Positions 1 to 12,500 are shown, counted from the first letter of the stretch. The stretch is 64,000 nt of DNA from Microglena sp. YARC (GCA_022414725.1 CM039462.1:95339363-95403362); one strand, 5' to 3'. Made by a program: numbers and translations. Notes: a model not told the origin generated them from the sequence alone.

Positions 1-1201
1 TGTGAAACGGGCAACATGAGCTTCAACAAGGTAGCACGGACAGAAAAACCGGAACGGAACCGAAAGAGAACGAAGAAAGAGAGCTTGGCAAACAAAACCA
101 GCGAGAAAAACAGAAGAGGAAGAATAAGGAATAGAGACGTCTCCACCTTGAGCGGCTATCCAAGCACTCCTGCGGAGGCCTAAAGCCGCAGGAGGTGCTA
201 AGGGGAGATGGTCATAAACAGCCGAACAAAGCGGCGAATTAAGAGCAGAAGATTGTCAACGGTCCATACAAATTCGGAGACAAGCTAAGGTTGCTTTCCC
301 CAGGAGCCCCCAGTACATTTGCTGTACAGGGGCCCCGGCAGGCAACACTCCGGCAGGCTGTCCCAGCCCGGAGCATCCCTACCCGTGCTGAAACTTTCAA
401 CAGACTGCACAGGTTCTATAGACCTGGCCTCCCCGTACCCACCCATTCGTTTTGCTACAGCACCTAGCTCATCAGAGTCTAAAGATGAAGGCATGGTAGG
501 TAGTGGGCCGGCTAGAGGCTGAACTACATCCGATTCGAACAGCAGAATGAATTGTGTACGGCATTTACACAGTACCAAGCTCCTCTACCTCACTACGATA
601 AGCACGATAGCACCAGGTCTGGTCCTGAGGACCATGTTTACTACCTGGCCTATCTACAACTACCAGGGGAGGGGATACCTGTAGGGCGTCGTCCTCGTCT
701 AAGTCAGAATCACTGTTGACAGCAGTGTCTGCTCCACCTATCAAAGGACTCCCTTCATATACCGAGTGCCCAGGCGCAGGAGTTTGTACAAATTCCTCAT
801 AGTAAACGCAGTCACGCGAAACTACCACCTGGCGCATTGCCGGTACCCAAACATTATAACCCTTGCTCACATCACTATAGCCCCAAGAACCGCCCCTCTT
901 CAGACCTCGGGCCTAGCTTACTCCGCCTTAGCCATACACTTAGTGTGACATAGCATGTTGAGAACAACAAGACAAAGTCAAGACACATCTAGGTAACACC
1001 AAAGAATAATTCCAAGAGGGTACCGCCTCTTGAGATGATTTATTCTTCTAATCAGGTCACCACAAACTCGTGTAGTCCTCTCCCTTCTCAAGCACGTATC
1101 ATATGCCATTGCGAATCTACTGAACCAGACTTAGCTTGGCTTCGTAGAAAGCGAAAGAGAGCACGTAGTTCCTAGAAGACCTCGGTTATGCACCAGCTGC
1201 A
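1..1201 (-). mobile_element. Left internal part of an older copia-like retrotransposon
   Basis: This segment is the continuation of the retrotransposon whose right LTR lies at 9101-9393; the young copia element at 1202-8056 splits it. Its coding strand is minus. It holds one recognisable polyprotein remnant (285-897). The purine-rich A/G sequence at 1-170 resembles the untranslated stretch after pol in the inserted element, and no gene is visible in it. The left LTR is not in the window. The assignment to the same element as the 9101 LTR rests on strand, copia affinity and position, not on a joined reading frame. Confidence 0.55.
285..897 (-). pseudogene. copia pol remnant (end of integrase region)
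   Basis: The minus-strand frame from about 897 down contains SKGYNVWVP, then RQVVVSRD and YYEEF. These align with SKGYFVWVP, RQVVESRD and FYEQF in the intact copia polyprotein at about 4080-4210. This is the region after the integrase core that leads into the variable linker before reverse transcriptase. Only that short block and some linker remain: reverse transcriptase and RNase H are absent, so it cannot encode a working polyprotein. It belongs to the older host retrotransposon and not to the 1202-8056 element. Confidence 0.7.
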
Positions 1202-1503
1202 TATCAGCTTGGATAACACTCCGGAGAGTGGACTTAGTGTGTGCAGCACGCCAATCTATAAATGCGGAGACGAGAATAATTATTACAAAAGATAGTGGAA
1301 CCATAAAGGGACACCAGCGGAGGAAAGGGGGGCGGTAGCCTGGAACCTGATCAGGGTACAGGTTAGACAGCGCGTGTCAGAAGAACCGATGACGCAGTCA
1401 ACAGTAAGCTGACATAGTACTGTCAGGACCGATAGTTCTAAGGAAGTACATAAGTAGTCACCAAGTCATAAAACGCGTGAGAGCACCGCAATTCATGCTG
1501 ACA
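1202..1503 (-). repeat. 3' LTR of the copia element
   Basis: This is a direct copy of 7755-8056 at a constant offset of 6553 bp with no mismatch seen. On the coding strand it is preceded by the purine-rich AGGTGGAG at 1511-1504, a plausible polypurine tract for plus-strand priming. Confidence 0.93.
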
Positions 1504-1831
1504 CTCCACCTATGACACAGGTGACATACAATACTACTTCTCCACCTATGGCACTGGTGACATAGAACTATATGTAACAGATTGAAAAAAAAAAAAAAAA
1601 AAAAAAAATCAAAGAACTCCGAAAATTCGAGAGAACTTCAAATGGAAACCCAAAGGTTTATAGGAAGGAATGAAACACGGCAAAAACCAAAATTTGCCAA
1701 GTTAGAAAAGGATGAAAACCGAATATCAAAGATGGGTAACAACGGTATAGAAAACCCGATCCGGGAATAGGAACCTAATGCCATACAATGATAACCAAAG
1801 AAACCGATGTAACAAAAAAAAATTATATACC
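1504..1831. other. Copia 3' untranslated region
   Basis: There is no gene here. The segment lies between the pol stop codon and the 3' LTR. It has two imperfect copies of a 25-bp unit starting CTCCACCTATG (from about 1505 and 1540) and a run of about 24 A residues at 1585-1608. The short lysine-rich frame over the A run is a composition artefact. Confidence 0.7.
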
Positions 1832-4800
1832 CTAAGAAGAAGCGGTCATCCCAAGCATCCGCATAAACCTCCAGAACACAGCAGGATCAAGGGGCTTGGT
1901 GAAGGGGTCAGCACAGTTGTCCTTGGTGTTAACATAGGCAACATCTAGTGAACCGTCCTCCACCAGCTCCTTGATGTAGTGATGAATAACATCAATGTGC
2001 TTGCTGCGAGGGAGGAGCTGCCAGTCATTGGCCCATCTCAGAGACCCTATGTTGTCACCCTGAATGGTAACTAAATCACAAGGCAGACCCAGATCCACCC
2101 TCAACTTCTTCAACCATTGCACCTCCCTGGCAGCCTGAGACAGGGCCTGATACTCAGCCTCACAAGAGCTAATGGCAACTGTAGGCTGCCTCTTGCTCAT
2201 CCAGTTCACTATGCACCCTCCAGCCAGGACAGCAAAGCCAGTCTGAGATCTCCTGTCAGACCCATCATCAGCAAAGGATGAGTCACTAAAGACAGTAAAA
2301 GAGAAATCAGGGCTGTGTGTGTAAGTGAGTCCCAGGTGGGAATGTGACCTCAAATACAAAAGCAAACGCTTGGCTGCCCCCCACAGGGGGACGGTAGGGT
2401 GAGCAGAAAACCTGGACAGGTAGCTCACAGCAAAGGCAATATCAGGCCTGGTGCAAGTAGCCAGGTATAGCAAAGCACCAACAAGAGAGAGGTACTGGCT
2501 ATTAGAGGACAGGGGTTCTCCAGGTGGGTCAGTGACGGTGGACTTGTCCATGGGGGCACCAAACCTGGGCTTGGCAGCAGCAGTCAGACCAAACTGCTCC
2601 ACCAGATCAACAATGTAGGAGTGCTGGGAGAGGTTGATCTGAACACACCTGCCGTCAGAGTCAAGTGTACAAGCCATGTCCAAGGAGAGGAACTGAACCG
2701 GCACACCCATCTCTTTGACCTCCCAGCCAGCTTTCTCCATAGCCTTGATCAGCAAAACATACCTATCCAGCTCACTAAAAGCACAGATAAAATCATCAAC
2801 ATAGGTTAGGACATAGCTCCACCCACCATTAGAATCCCTCCTAAAATACAGAGCAGGTTCCGCCTTGCACATAATAAAACCATGTGCAACCAAAACCCGC
2901 TTGACATCCATACTCCAAGCCCTGGGCGCCTGTTTCAAACCATAAAGGGACTTGATCAGCTTGCACACAAGGGGAACACCGTTAGGACCAAGTACCTTAA
3001 AGCCCTCAGGCTGGTGGCAGTACAGGTCCAGACCAGGTTCAAGGGGAGCATTCAGAAATGCAGTCTTGATGTCCAGCTGCCGAACAAACATCTTCCTATG
3101 AGTGATGGCAGCCAGGAGCACCCTCAGACCTGCTTTAGAAGAAACGGGGGCATATACATCATGAAAATCCAACCCAGGACGCTGCAGAAAACCACGAACC
3201 ACAAAACGTGCCTTGAAGCGAATAGAACCATCAACCCCAACCTTCTTCACAAATAACCACCTGCCAGACAGGACCCTCTGTTTAGGAGGCAGTGGAGTGA
3301 GCGCCCAAGTGCCATGGGCATGTAGGGACGCCATCTCATCCTTCATAGCAAGGAGCCATTGATCCCTGTCAGGGCTGGTGGGAAGCATGGCAGCTTTGAA
3401 GGTCAGTTCAGTGGAAGTGGAAATGTATGCTCCCACGTACAAGCAGTGTACTTGTACATGAGCAGCGGGGATATCAGCAGTATCAGCAGTAACCGGTAGT
3501 ATAGCCCCCAGCGCAGAACTACTGCCTGGTTGAACAGGGCCGGCCTTATTTGCCTCTATATCAACGAAGCCTGGGTCGACCGGAACACCCCAGCCATACG
3601 CAGTATCGGAACCCGACCAGTGTTCCAGATCATCACTTGCACTATCGGCAACGGCTACTTCATCACATGGCCTTGACCCGAGTAATCCACCAGGGACGAC
3701 AGGAGGCGTCTGAATGAACGACACCCGCGAGTCATCCGAGGTGGTCGGAGGTTGGCGACTATTAGTCAATGGACCTGATCCAGGTACCACTATGATCGAA
3801 GGCTGTCGTAATCCTAAATCTTCACCGACGAAATGTGGCGCAGAGGAGGGCCTGGCGACCCCCTGCGATTCGGCTAAGATTTTATCTGAAAGAACTGCAG
3901 AATCTCGCCCGCCCAGTGCCTTCACACACAATACAGCACCATCAGCCCCTGACCTGGGACGCAAGGTCATCCCATGATCAGGGCAGCGGTCGACAATTGG
4001 GGTTAGCAAAGGGTCAAGGGAATTAACCGTAGGCACAGGCATATGTCCGTTGATAGCGGCAGGGATGCGAGAGACATACGGCGACCCGTCATAGGGAGAT
4101 AGCCCAGGAATACAGTTATGATCAAACTGCTCATAGAAGAGTACATCACGACTCTCTACTACCTGGCGCAACTTAGGAACCCAAACAAAATAACCCTTAC
4201 TCACCAGGGAATACCCAACCAGTCTACCAGATAACGCCCTTTCGTCCAGCTTGTTGCGCTTCTTCCCATTGACTAACGTAACGTAGCAAGGGCATCCGAA
4301 CACGCGCAACATCGACACATCAGGCTGAACCCCAAAGAAAAGCTCATGAGGAGTCTTATCTCCCTGATTGGGCAAGCGATTACGAAGGTAACACGCAGCT
4401 AGGAAGGCATAGGGCCAGAAAGACTTAGTTAGCTTTGACTCCAGGTGGATGCTCCTAGCTATAGACTGTAAGACCCCATTGTACCTCTCCACAGTTGCAT
4501 TCTGCTGTGCAGTGTATGCCAAAGATAACTCATGCACTGCCCCAACCGATATCAGCCAATCCTCAAACCACTTTACTATAAACTCCTTAGCCCTGTCAGA
4601 CCTCAGGCACTTAAAGGCAAATCCGTGCAGCTGATTCATCCATCTGAGGATGATAGTCTGAACTGCTAAGGGAGCTTCATCCCTGGTCCTCAAGCACAAC
4701 ACTTCAGCATAGCCAGAGTGTTGGTCTGTGAGGCACAGAATATAAAACTCCCACGCAGACCTCTAATATGAACTGGCCCCATGATGTCCAAGTGAAGGCG

Positions 4801-5493
4801 TTGGAGAGGTGCATTGATCGGAGTAGTGCTTGCTTTAGGAAAAGGGAGACGTTTGCCCTTAGCCTTTTGACAAGCATCACAAGGGATCTTAGCCAGTTTT
4901 TGGACCTGGTTGAGTGAGAGGGGTAAGTTCTTAACCATACCCTTCTTGACAAGTCTGTGCATGGCATCATAGCCGGGGTGACCCAGCCGCCTATGCCACA
5001 GCCATTCAGGAGTGATAGGGATAACAACTCCACCGTCCTCATCAACATCAAGTGCAAAAGCTGGGTAATTGTCAGCACCAAACGAACAGCCACTGGTGGT
5101 GTAACAAGGCCTACATGCAAACTTGTAAACACCATCACTGGAGGCAGGGAAGGACCAGAGAATAGAAGAGCCCTGAGTGGCAGTGCAACTAATACTATCA
5201 AAAGAAATCTTGCAGTGGAGAGAATGAGCCACAGCATTTACTGACAGGAGGTTCACCGGACAGTGAGGTATGTAGAGAACATTAGTTAGAATGATTGGTG
5301 TTGGTAACCAATCACTACATAACTCAATGGATCCCTTACCTACTGCCCGTTGAACCACACCATCACCAAATCGAACTGATGGCAGATTCAGTGGAACATC
5401 AAACACAGTGAACAAAGATCTATCACCTGTGATGGACATTCCAGCTCCAGAATCCACATGCCAGACCCCCTCAGACAGGCTCGGACTACACAC
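1832..5493 (-). CDS. pol: copia pol: protease-integrase-reverse transcriptase-RNase H, one frameshift
   Basis: The polyprotein makes cDNA and integrates it. The first block (5493-4690) has the aspartic protease motif DSGAG (WHVDSGAG), the GAG-pre-integrase motif LWHRRLGHPG with a C-x2-C zinc half (CDACQ), and the first integrase aspartate in LHLDIMGP. The second block (4702-1832, 956 codons) continues the integrase core (LRSDRAKEF, then NATVERYNG), followed by reverse transcriptase (IKTAFLNAPL; catalytic YVDDF) and RNase H (FSDSSFADD, SSCEAEYQAL). The two blocks are joined by a one-base frameshift near 4750, at a TTTT run. Apart from that all core catalytic motifs are present. The family assignment is secure; activity depends on whether the frameshift is real. 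Confidence 0.93.
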
Positions 5494-5538
5494 ATTTGAG
5501 AACCTAGAGGTGCAGGAGAATAGGACAGGGCTTACCTG

Positions 5539-5541
5539 CTA
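5539..5541 (-). promoter_or_regulatory. In-frame UAG between gag and pol, possible readthrough site
   Basis: The last gag frame (ending in GFAMQK) and the pol frame are in the same phase and are separated only by this UAG, followed by CAG GUA. The UAG-CAR context resembles that of known leaky stop codons, for example the tobamovirus UAG-CAA-UUA. Readthrough would make a Gag-Pol fusion at low ratio. This is inferred from phase and context only. Confidence 0.4.
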
Positions 5542-7717
5542 CTTCTGCATAGCAAACCCATCAATTTGAGCCTGCAAGGAAGACAATTGCTTTGGAGTAA
5601 GGTGACCTGGAAGGGCCAGGTTAGCAGGCAACGGTGAAGGAAGCGTTGGTTCTGCACGACCAGGGACCCTTCGCAGGGCAGGGAACTTCGTCCAGCAACG
5701 GTCCTCCGAGTGACCATCCTTGTGGGGCATGGTCCCAGGTGCATTCCAGGCGCCTCTTGTTCGACCCAGAACCACCACCAGTCTTCTGCCGCCGCTGAAA
5801 TGCAGCATTAGCAGGAAACTGAGGAGCGGTCCGGGACCAACCAGGATGCCTGGAATCCGACTGAGGGAGCGCTATGTTAAGAATATCTAGCTGCCTATAT
5901 TCCTCTAGACAGGACCAGTACTCAACAGGTTGCTGGTTGTATATCAGGATACCATACTTAATCCGCAGCGTTTCGAACCGGGGCAGACTCGCACCTTGAA
6001 CTATAATGCCCATGGCGTGACGCTGAGTCTGCGGAAACCCAGCACTGCGCAGGTCAGTGCACATACCGCGAACCCGACGAAAGAAAGCGTCAACCTGCTC
6101 ATGAGTGCCCATGGCCGAAGCATGATACTCCTTCAGCAAGAGAGGGACACGCGAGGCAAGGGCATCGGACTGCTGCCTCCGGATATGCAAAAAGATATCC
6201 CGAGGTGAAGCAAAGTCCCTATACACCTTGACTAGGGCATCCGTCATGTTGGCAAGCATCATGGATAAGATCATGAACTCTTGGCGGGGTAGGGTAAGCG
6301 CACTGAAACCCAACAGTGCAGGATCGACACTAGACTCACCATGAGAGGCCGAATTTCCAGCAGCAGGAGGAGCACACCGAGGAGCTAAAGACTCACGAAT
6401 CGCCAGAAAATACTCAGCAGCAAGACCAGCGTCATAAGCGCGCTGGTCATCTAAGTTCCTGATGAGATCTAGGGAACGCGCAACACGCACAATGAGCTCG
6501 AAATCAGGACGAACAGGACAGAAAGGGAGTGGCACCTTAACAAACTGGTAACCTCGCAGGTCACTGTTCCTACGCCCAACCCCTCCAGAGGTCACACCAT
6601 TAGCAGGAGGGTAGTTAATCCCTGGCATAACAGGTCCCAGAAAAGCCCGACACTCTAGACCTAGCTCAGAATAAAGCCATCACACGCCTAGGCCTAGGGC
6701 GACCCTTGCTATCAACCATAGCCTGAGTGGCAGTCATATCCAGCCTACCGTACAGAGTGCGGTCCAAGGATTCCCCAGCATGTTGAGCTTGGCGGATAAG
6801 ACGGCATTCCTGCAGGGATAGACGCAGAGGATGTCCGCCATCGAGCAGATGCTCCCAGGAGTCGCATGACAGCGAAGGAGGCACATATGGCGGAGGGCCA
6901 GGAGCAGGGGGCTGCTCCACAGGCGGAGGGGGGGGTGGAGGGGGCTCCTGCGAAGGGCCAGCAAAGGATGCGCGGCCAGCAGCAGCAGCAGAAGCCTCTC
7001 GAGCACGAGTATTGTAGCCAGACAGACCTCGGTCCGGAGGCAAGGTGAAAGACGCAGACTTCTGCATCAAAGACGGCCTGGCCACCTCCGGGTGGACAGG
7101 TGGAAGGGGCGCAAGCAGAGGCGCAGAGACTGGATCAGGCTTAAACTCCGGGGAAGGCGCAAGAGCAGGTGCCGACAGAGGCTCATACACAGGAGAGACG
7201 GTAGAATTGAACACTCGAGTAGCAGTGGAAGGAGTGACTCCACCGAAGTCACCACTCATAGCACTCTGCAGATCTTCATCACCATCATCAGAGTCATCAG
7301 CATAGCCATCTGCACGGCGATGACGAGCAAGTTCTTGATAGTCGTAGTCAAAACGGGCATCAGGAGGTGGAGGCGCCCCTGCGTACTGGATAATCTGAGT
7401 GGAAACACAGCAGAGTCGCATCAGAACGTCCTCAATCTCAGGAGAGAGACGTCGGACAGTAGCAGAAGGAGCCGTAAAGGTGGAGGATTGATTGGGGGGG
7501 TCACTTCCACGATGGCGGAAGGACTCTCATGACCGCTAGCAGAGGCAGCTGGTGCACAGACGTCTAGCCAATCATCAAGAGGACCCGGGTCCTCCTTAGG
7601 AAGGACACGGTCGCAGCCATTGCTTATAATGACACTGCGCATCCCGCGCGTCCAAGATTCTCCATTCTTGTCGTGGAGTTTCTCAAAATTAGCGGGAGGC
7701 CCTCGCGGAAGTTGCAT
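5542..7717 (-). pseudogene. gag: copia gag, interrupted by frameshifts
   Basis: Gag forms the particle and binds the element RNA. The start is taken at the ATG at 7717, just inside the 5' LTR. A proline-rich N-terminal region (7421-6666) is followed by the helical core (6628-about 5800), with the run EQVDAFFRRVRGMCTDL and the C-terminal part typical of copia gag. Near the end there is a zinc-knuckle-like set, CTWDH followed by GHSEDRCW, split over two frames. Frame changes are needed near 7495 (a G7 run), near 6680 and near 5780. The frames line up end to end without missing sequence, so small indels explain all breaks. Confidence 0.75.
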
Positions 7718-7754
7718 CGCAAAGCAGTGGTAGTAAATGAGGGACCGTATAACC

Positions 7755-8056
7755 TATCAGCTTGGATAACACTCCGGAGAGTGGACTTAGTGTGTGCAGC
7801 ACGCCAATCTATAAATGCGGAGACGAGAATAATTATTACAAAAGATAGTGGAACCATAAAGGGACACCAGCGGAGGAAAGGGGGGCGGTAGCCTGGAACC
7901 TGATCAGGGTACAGGTTAGACAGCGCGTGTCAGAAGAACCGATGACGCAGTCAACAGTAAGCTGACATAGTACTGTCAGGACCGATAGTTCTAAGGAAGT
8001 ACATAAGTAGTCACCAAGTCATAAAACGCGTGAGAGCACCGCAATTCATGCTGACA
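7755..8056 (-). repeat. 5' LTR of the copia element
   Basis: This LTR carries the promoter; a TATA-like TTTATAGA lies inside on the coding strand (about 7810). Just downstream the sequence GGTTATACGG occupies the primer-binding-site position. It resembles GGTTATCGGC at the same place beside the 9101-9393 LTR, so both elements may use the same tRNA primer. Confidence 0.9.
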
Positions 8057-9100
8057 CTGCATACTAGCTATTCTTCTGGAGTGCGAGCAGGAGGAGAGGG
8101 AGAAGCGGCGCAGGGGCGCCAGACTTGGGACGTAGTAGAAACGTGGCAGCGAGGTGGTCGGCCTTCACGTAGTGGGTGCACGTGAGTGCAGCCCGACCTG
8201 CTACAGGAAACCTCCACCTCGACCACCGCGGTCGCTATTACATCCAGCTCCTCTTCCTCAGCCATCGCGGCCGCGTCCACCAGATGTGGGAGGGGGTACA
8301 TGCATACATGTAAACGGGTGAGGGAGTTATAGCATTTGAATGGTGGATGCAAAGCGTGGTCAATAGGCAATCCCATGTTAAAGATGATCCTAATGACAAC
8401 CTCGTGGTACATGAGCTCGGTGGCTTTCACCATCAAGTTATGCGCACGCAAAGGAGCAAAGCGCTCATGAACTGCGTCTAGAATCATACGGGACAAATCA
8501 TCATACTCGGAGATGTCATCCCCAACACTAGCTAGTTCCTGGATCAAAAGATCTACATCCGAATCTTCGAGAATCAGGGGCGAATCAGGGGCAACGCAAG
8601 TCCGGCAGGGTCGCGTAAAATCTAAGTCACAGTCACCAGAGAAGCTTTCGACCTATTCGCATCAGCATCATCAAGGGCATACGCCTCCGACTCACCGGGT
8701 TGGGGGCAACCCTTCTGTCCGGGAGGAGCAGCAGTGTAACCCCCGGCTCCAGCTCGATTGCCAGAGCTTTCCCTTGCCCTCCACCTGGAGGACGCGACAG
8801 CGTGGCAGCACGGTGAGATGCTGCAGGAAGCAGCTCCTCAATCCAGTCGTGGTCAGCTCTTGAGCAGCTGGATCAGGTGCGCCAGAGCGTCTGGATGGGT
8901 CCACATACTCAAGAGTCCTCACAGACGCTTTGTAAAGCCAGCGTCAAAGAGATCTCGCATTTATGTGCGCCAGATGGCGACATTGAAGCGAGTCAGCCTC
9001 TCGATATGAGAAAACTGGATACTACCAGACCTCATTGTGGATCCCCGCGTCCCCGCGCATCCCGCGCACAGTGGTGCAGCGCCAAGGTGGGCCGATAACC
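8057..9100 (-). mobile_element. Right internal part of the older copia-like retrotransposon, with gag remnant
   Basis: The coding strand is minus. A gag start is visible at 9035 with the copia gag N-terminal pattern (FSHIERLTRFNVAIW), followed by a stop and frame breaks. A longer open stretch at 8547-8068 contains IQELASVGDDISEYDDLSR, which matches the late helical part of copia-type gag. The young copia element interrupts it at 8057. The gag is therefore a pseudogene with several breaks. The sequence between 9035 and 9100 is leader and primer-binding site. Confidence 0.7.
8068..9035 (-). pseudogene. gag: Decayed copia gag
   Basis: The recognisable segments are the N-terminal gag helix region near 9035-8960 and the IQELASVGDDISEYDD segment near 8540. 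An in-frame stop and at least one frameshift separate them. The C-terminal part lacks a clear zinc knuckle before the copia insertion point. I recognise the family from the pattern of conserved residues only. Confidence 0.6.
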
Positions 9101-9393
9101 TGTCAACGGAGTGTTGAAAAGGTCGTAGAGGCAATGAGTCTGGGGAGGCATTCTAGAAAGAGAAATAGGACATTACAGCAGAGAGAGCGTAGCTATAAAT
9201 ACACTCTGTCAAGGGTATATTAATACGTAAACCCTGAGTATAGCTGGAAGGAATGGTGAGCACACTCTGTGGTACACCAGAGTGTGACGCAACTTCCTGG
9301 AACGTACCGGAACACCTAGAAGGTTCCCGTACACCCCACATACTCCGGAACTATTCGGTCAGCCAGACATCTTCTACCGGCGATCTGCTGGCA
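9101..9393 (-). repeat. LTR (5') of the older copia-like retrotransposon
   Basis: The 293-bp segment starts TGTCAAC and ends GCTGGCA on the plus strand. It contains a TATA-like TATTTATAGC on the minus strand near 9190 and is followed on the coding side by GGTTATCGGCCC, in the primer-binding-site position. At 9394 the sequence switches abruptly to the intron of transposon A gene 2, which matches copy C around 51590. The junction therefore marks the exact insertion point. The other LTR lies outside the window. Confidence 0.75.
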
Positions 9394-9552
9394 CCTATCG
9401 AAATTGAAAGCGCAGTTGCGGTCAGCACACAATGGTTGTTTCGAACGGTGTACATCCCACAGCGTACGTAATATTCAAAATGTACCTGTCAGATTTGAAA
9501 ATTTGACCTGAGCCGTGGTGCAGCAGTACAGTCCGTTCGATTGCTCTCTTAC

Positions 9553-12500
9553 CGGCGTCAGGTGAAGGCTCTGTTGGTAAAGATCGAGGTGACCTCCTGT
9601 CGCCAGGACCAAAGTCCTTGAAATCGTTCCTGAGCTTTGCTTTGCATGTCTCAACCCACACCTTAGTGTCCGCAAGCTCTTTGTCGGCGATACATCCGCC
9701 CTTGCCGACCCTAACAGGCGGGTCGCGCATTTTACGCCACCATATGAAGAGCGAGATTGTGAACTGGTATGCATGATAGGGATCCAGACATGGGCCTCCG
9801 AACGCTAGTAACTTCATCTGGGCTGGCTTGAATCCCTCAAGGGTGAGTGTCGACCAGAAATCATCAGCTCCACACATAGGCCTGCATTCGCCGCGAAACC
9901 TCAACCAGTGAGTGTGCGTAGCCGTAACATTGAAGGCTGGTCCACCAACAACGACTTCGATGTTCATTGGCTCTTGGCACTTCTTGGTCCATTCGTCCAT
10001 GACACCGCATCCCAAAACCTGCTCGTCCGCGTGAACTTTTAATTCCACGGTACCGTCACTGTACACGCTGCGTAAGACAAATAGGTTGGTAGAGCAAATG
10101 ATTCAGATTCAGATTCAAATTAAAATTCAGATTCACATGTAGAGTCCTCCCGATCATAATCGGGAGCATTGACAAACCCAACGAGAGAATGATACAGAAA
10201 ACATGTACTCGGAATACTCACAGTCCTCCCGATCATAATCGGGAGCATTGACAAACCCAACGAGCGAATGATACAGAAAACATGTACTCGGAATACACAC
10301 AGTCCTCCCGATCATAATCGGGAGCATTGACAAACCCAACGAGCGAATGATACAAAAAACATGTACTCGGAATACACACAGTCCTCCCGATCATAATCAG
10401 GAGCATTGACAAACCCAACGAGCGAATGATTCAGAAAACATGTACTCAGAATACGCACAGTCCTCCCGATCATAATCGGGAGCATTGACAAACCCAATGA
10501 GAGATTGATACAGAAAACATGTACTCGGAATACACACAGTCCTCCCGATCATAATCGGGAGCATTGACAAACCCAACAAGAGAATGATACAGAAAACATG
10601 TACTCGGAATACGCACAGTCCTCCCAATCATAATCGGGAGCATTGACAAACCCAACGAGCGAATGATACAGAAAACATGTACTCGGAATACACACAGTCC
10701 TCCCGATCATAATCGGGAGCATTGACAAACCCAACGAGCGATTGATTCAAAAAACATGTACTCGGAATACGCACAGTCCTCCCGATCATAATCGGGAGCA
10801 TTGACAAACCCAACGAGCGAATGATACAGAAAACATGTACTCGGAATACATGCAGTCCTCCTGATCATAATCGGGAGCATTGACAAACCCAACGAGAGAA
10901 TGATACAGAAAACATGTACTTGGAATACGCACAGTCCTCCCGATCATAATCGGGAGCATTGACAAACCCAACGAGTGAATGATACAGAAAACATGTACTC
11001 GGAATACACACAGTCCTCCCGATCATAATCGGGAGCATTGACAAACCCAACGAGCGAATGATTCAAAAAACATGTACTCGGAATACGCACAGTCCTCCCG
11101 ATCATAATCGGGAGCATTGACAAACCCAACGAGAGAATGATACAGAAAACATGTACTCGGAATACATGCAGTCCTCCTGATCATAATCGGGAGCATTGAC
11201 AAACCCAACTAGAGAATGATACAGAAAACATGTACTTGGAATACGCACAGTCCTCCCGATCATAATCGGGAGCATTGACAAACCCAACGAGTGAATGATA
11301 CAGAAAACATGTACTCGGAATACACACAGTCCTCCCGATCATAATCGGGAGCATTGACAAACCCAACGAGCGAATGATTCAAAAAACATGTACTCGGAAT
11401 ACGCACAGTCCTCCCGATCATAATCGGGAGCATTGACAAACCCAACGAGAGAATGATACAGAAAACATGTACTCGGAATACATGCAGTCCACCCGATCAT
11501 AATCGGGAGCATTGACAAACCCAACGAGCGAATGATACAGAAAACATGTACTCGGAATACGCACAGTCCTCCCGATCATAATCGGGAGCATTGACAAACC
11601 CAACGAGCGAATGATACAGAAAACATGTACTCGGAATACACACAGTCCTCCCGATCATAATCGGGAGCATTGACAAACCCAACGAGCGAATGATTCAAAA
11701 AACATTTACTCGGAATACGCCCAGTCCTCCCGATCATAATCGGGAGCATTGACAAATCCAACAAGAGAATGATACAGAAAACATGTACTCGGAATACACA
11801 CAGTCCAAATTCATAAGCAACACCCATCTGAATTTACTTGACTATAGCCGGGCACGGAATAAAGATTTGCTTTCCATCTTGTTCTGTCCTTCCTCCATAG
11901 TCCATCAAGTCGTCTATGCAGAGCTGATAGGGGGACTTCCTACCCTTGCGAAGAAGCGCATCTCGTTCACTGTCCCATGCGACGATACCTATCTTGTGCA
12001 CGCCGTATCGATCCTCTTCATTACCCGCGTAGGTGAAGGTGACATATGGTGCCCGATACAATTTGGAGTCTGCATCACTTTCATCTCTGGCGATCTTGGT
12101 AAATTCAAGGGGTCCATCAGGGTTGTGAGGTCCTTCAACCCACCCAATGGCTGCTGGTCGTGGTGGCCTCTCTCTTACCCCTTCACCTGTTACCGCATCA
12201 GCTACTGGTGTACGTTCCTCAGGTAAGTTTTCTGCTGCACGGACTTGTTTAGACTTGCTTGTGACACCACCACCTTTTGGAGGGGACATGCTACTGTTCG
12301 CAAAGCTCTCAACTGTATTGAAGGACAGAGTCCTAGGTTCCAACAGTCGGGGTTTCGCAGGCACTGCAGCTGGTTGTCGAGGTTGCGCAGGCACTGCAGC
12401 TGGTCGTCGAGGTTGCGCAGGCTGGGTAGCTACAGCACCAGAGCGTAAAGGTTTAGGTTGCACAGGTTGCGGCCTAGGTATTTTCCCGGGAACAACCCTT

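Larger units (their letters stand above)
1202..8056 (-). mobile_element. Full-length Ty1/copia LTR retrotransposon
   Basis: Two LTRs of 302 bp (1202-1503 and 7755-8056) read as identical over their full length and flank a minus-strand gag-pol region in the copia order protease, integrase, reverse transcriptase, RNase H. The element is bounded by a perfect 5-bp target site duplication, CTGCA, at 1197-1201 and 8057-8061. The LTR ends form short inverted repeats (TGTCAGC and GCTGATA on the coding strand). Identical LTRs mean a recent insertion. The coding region nevertheless has several single-base frameshifts, which points either to very recent damage or to consensus errors. The element sits inside an older copia-like element. 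Confidence 0.95.

Noticed and set aside
1582..1770. A 62-codon lysine-rich frame
   Set aside because: Created by a run of about 24 A in the copia 3' untranslated region.
10140..11808. CRISPR-like appearance of regularly spaced palindromes
   Set aside because: The spacers are as conserved as the hairpins, the host is eukaryotic, and the array lies in an intron. It is a tandem repeat.
10154..11827. A ladder of about 20 overlapping 61-residue frames starting MGLSMLPIMIGR
   Set aside because: They repeat every 79 bp with the intronic tandem array and are translations of the repeat; there is no conserved coding signal.
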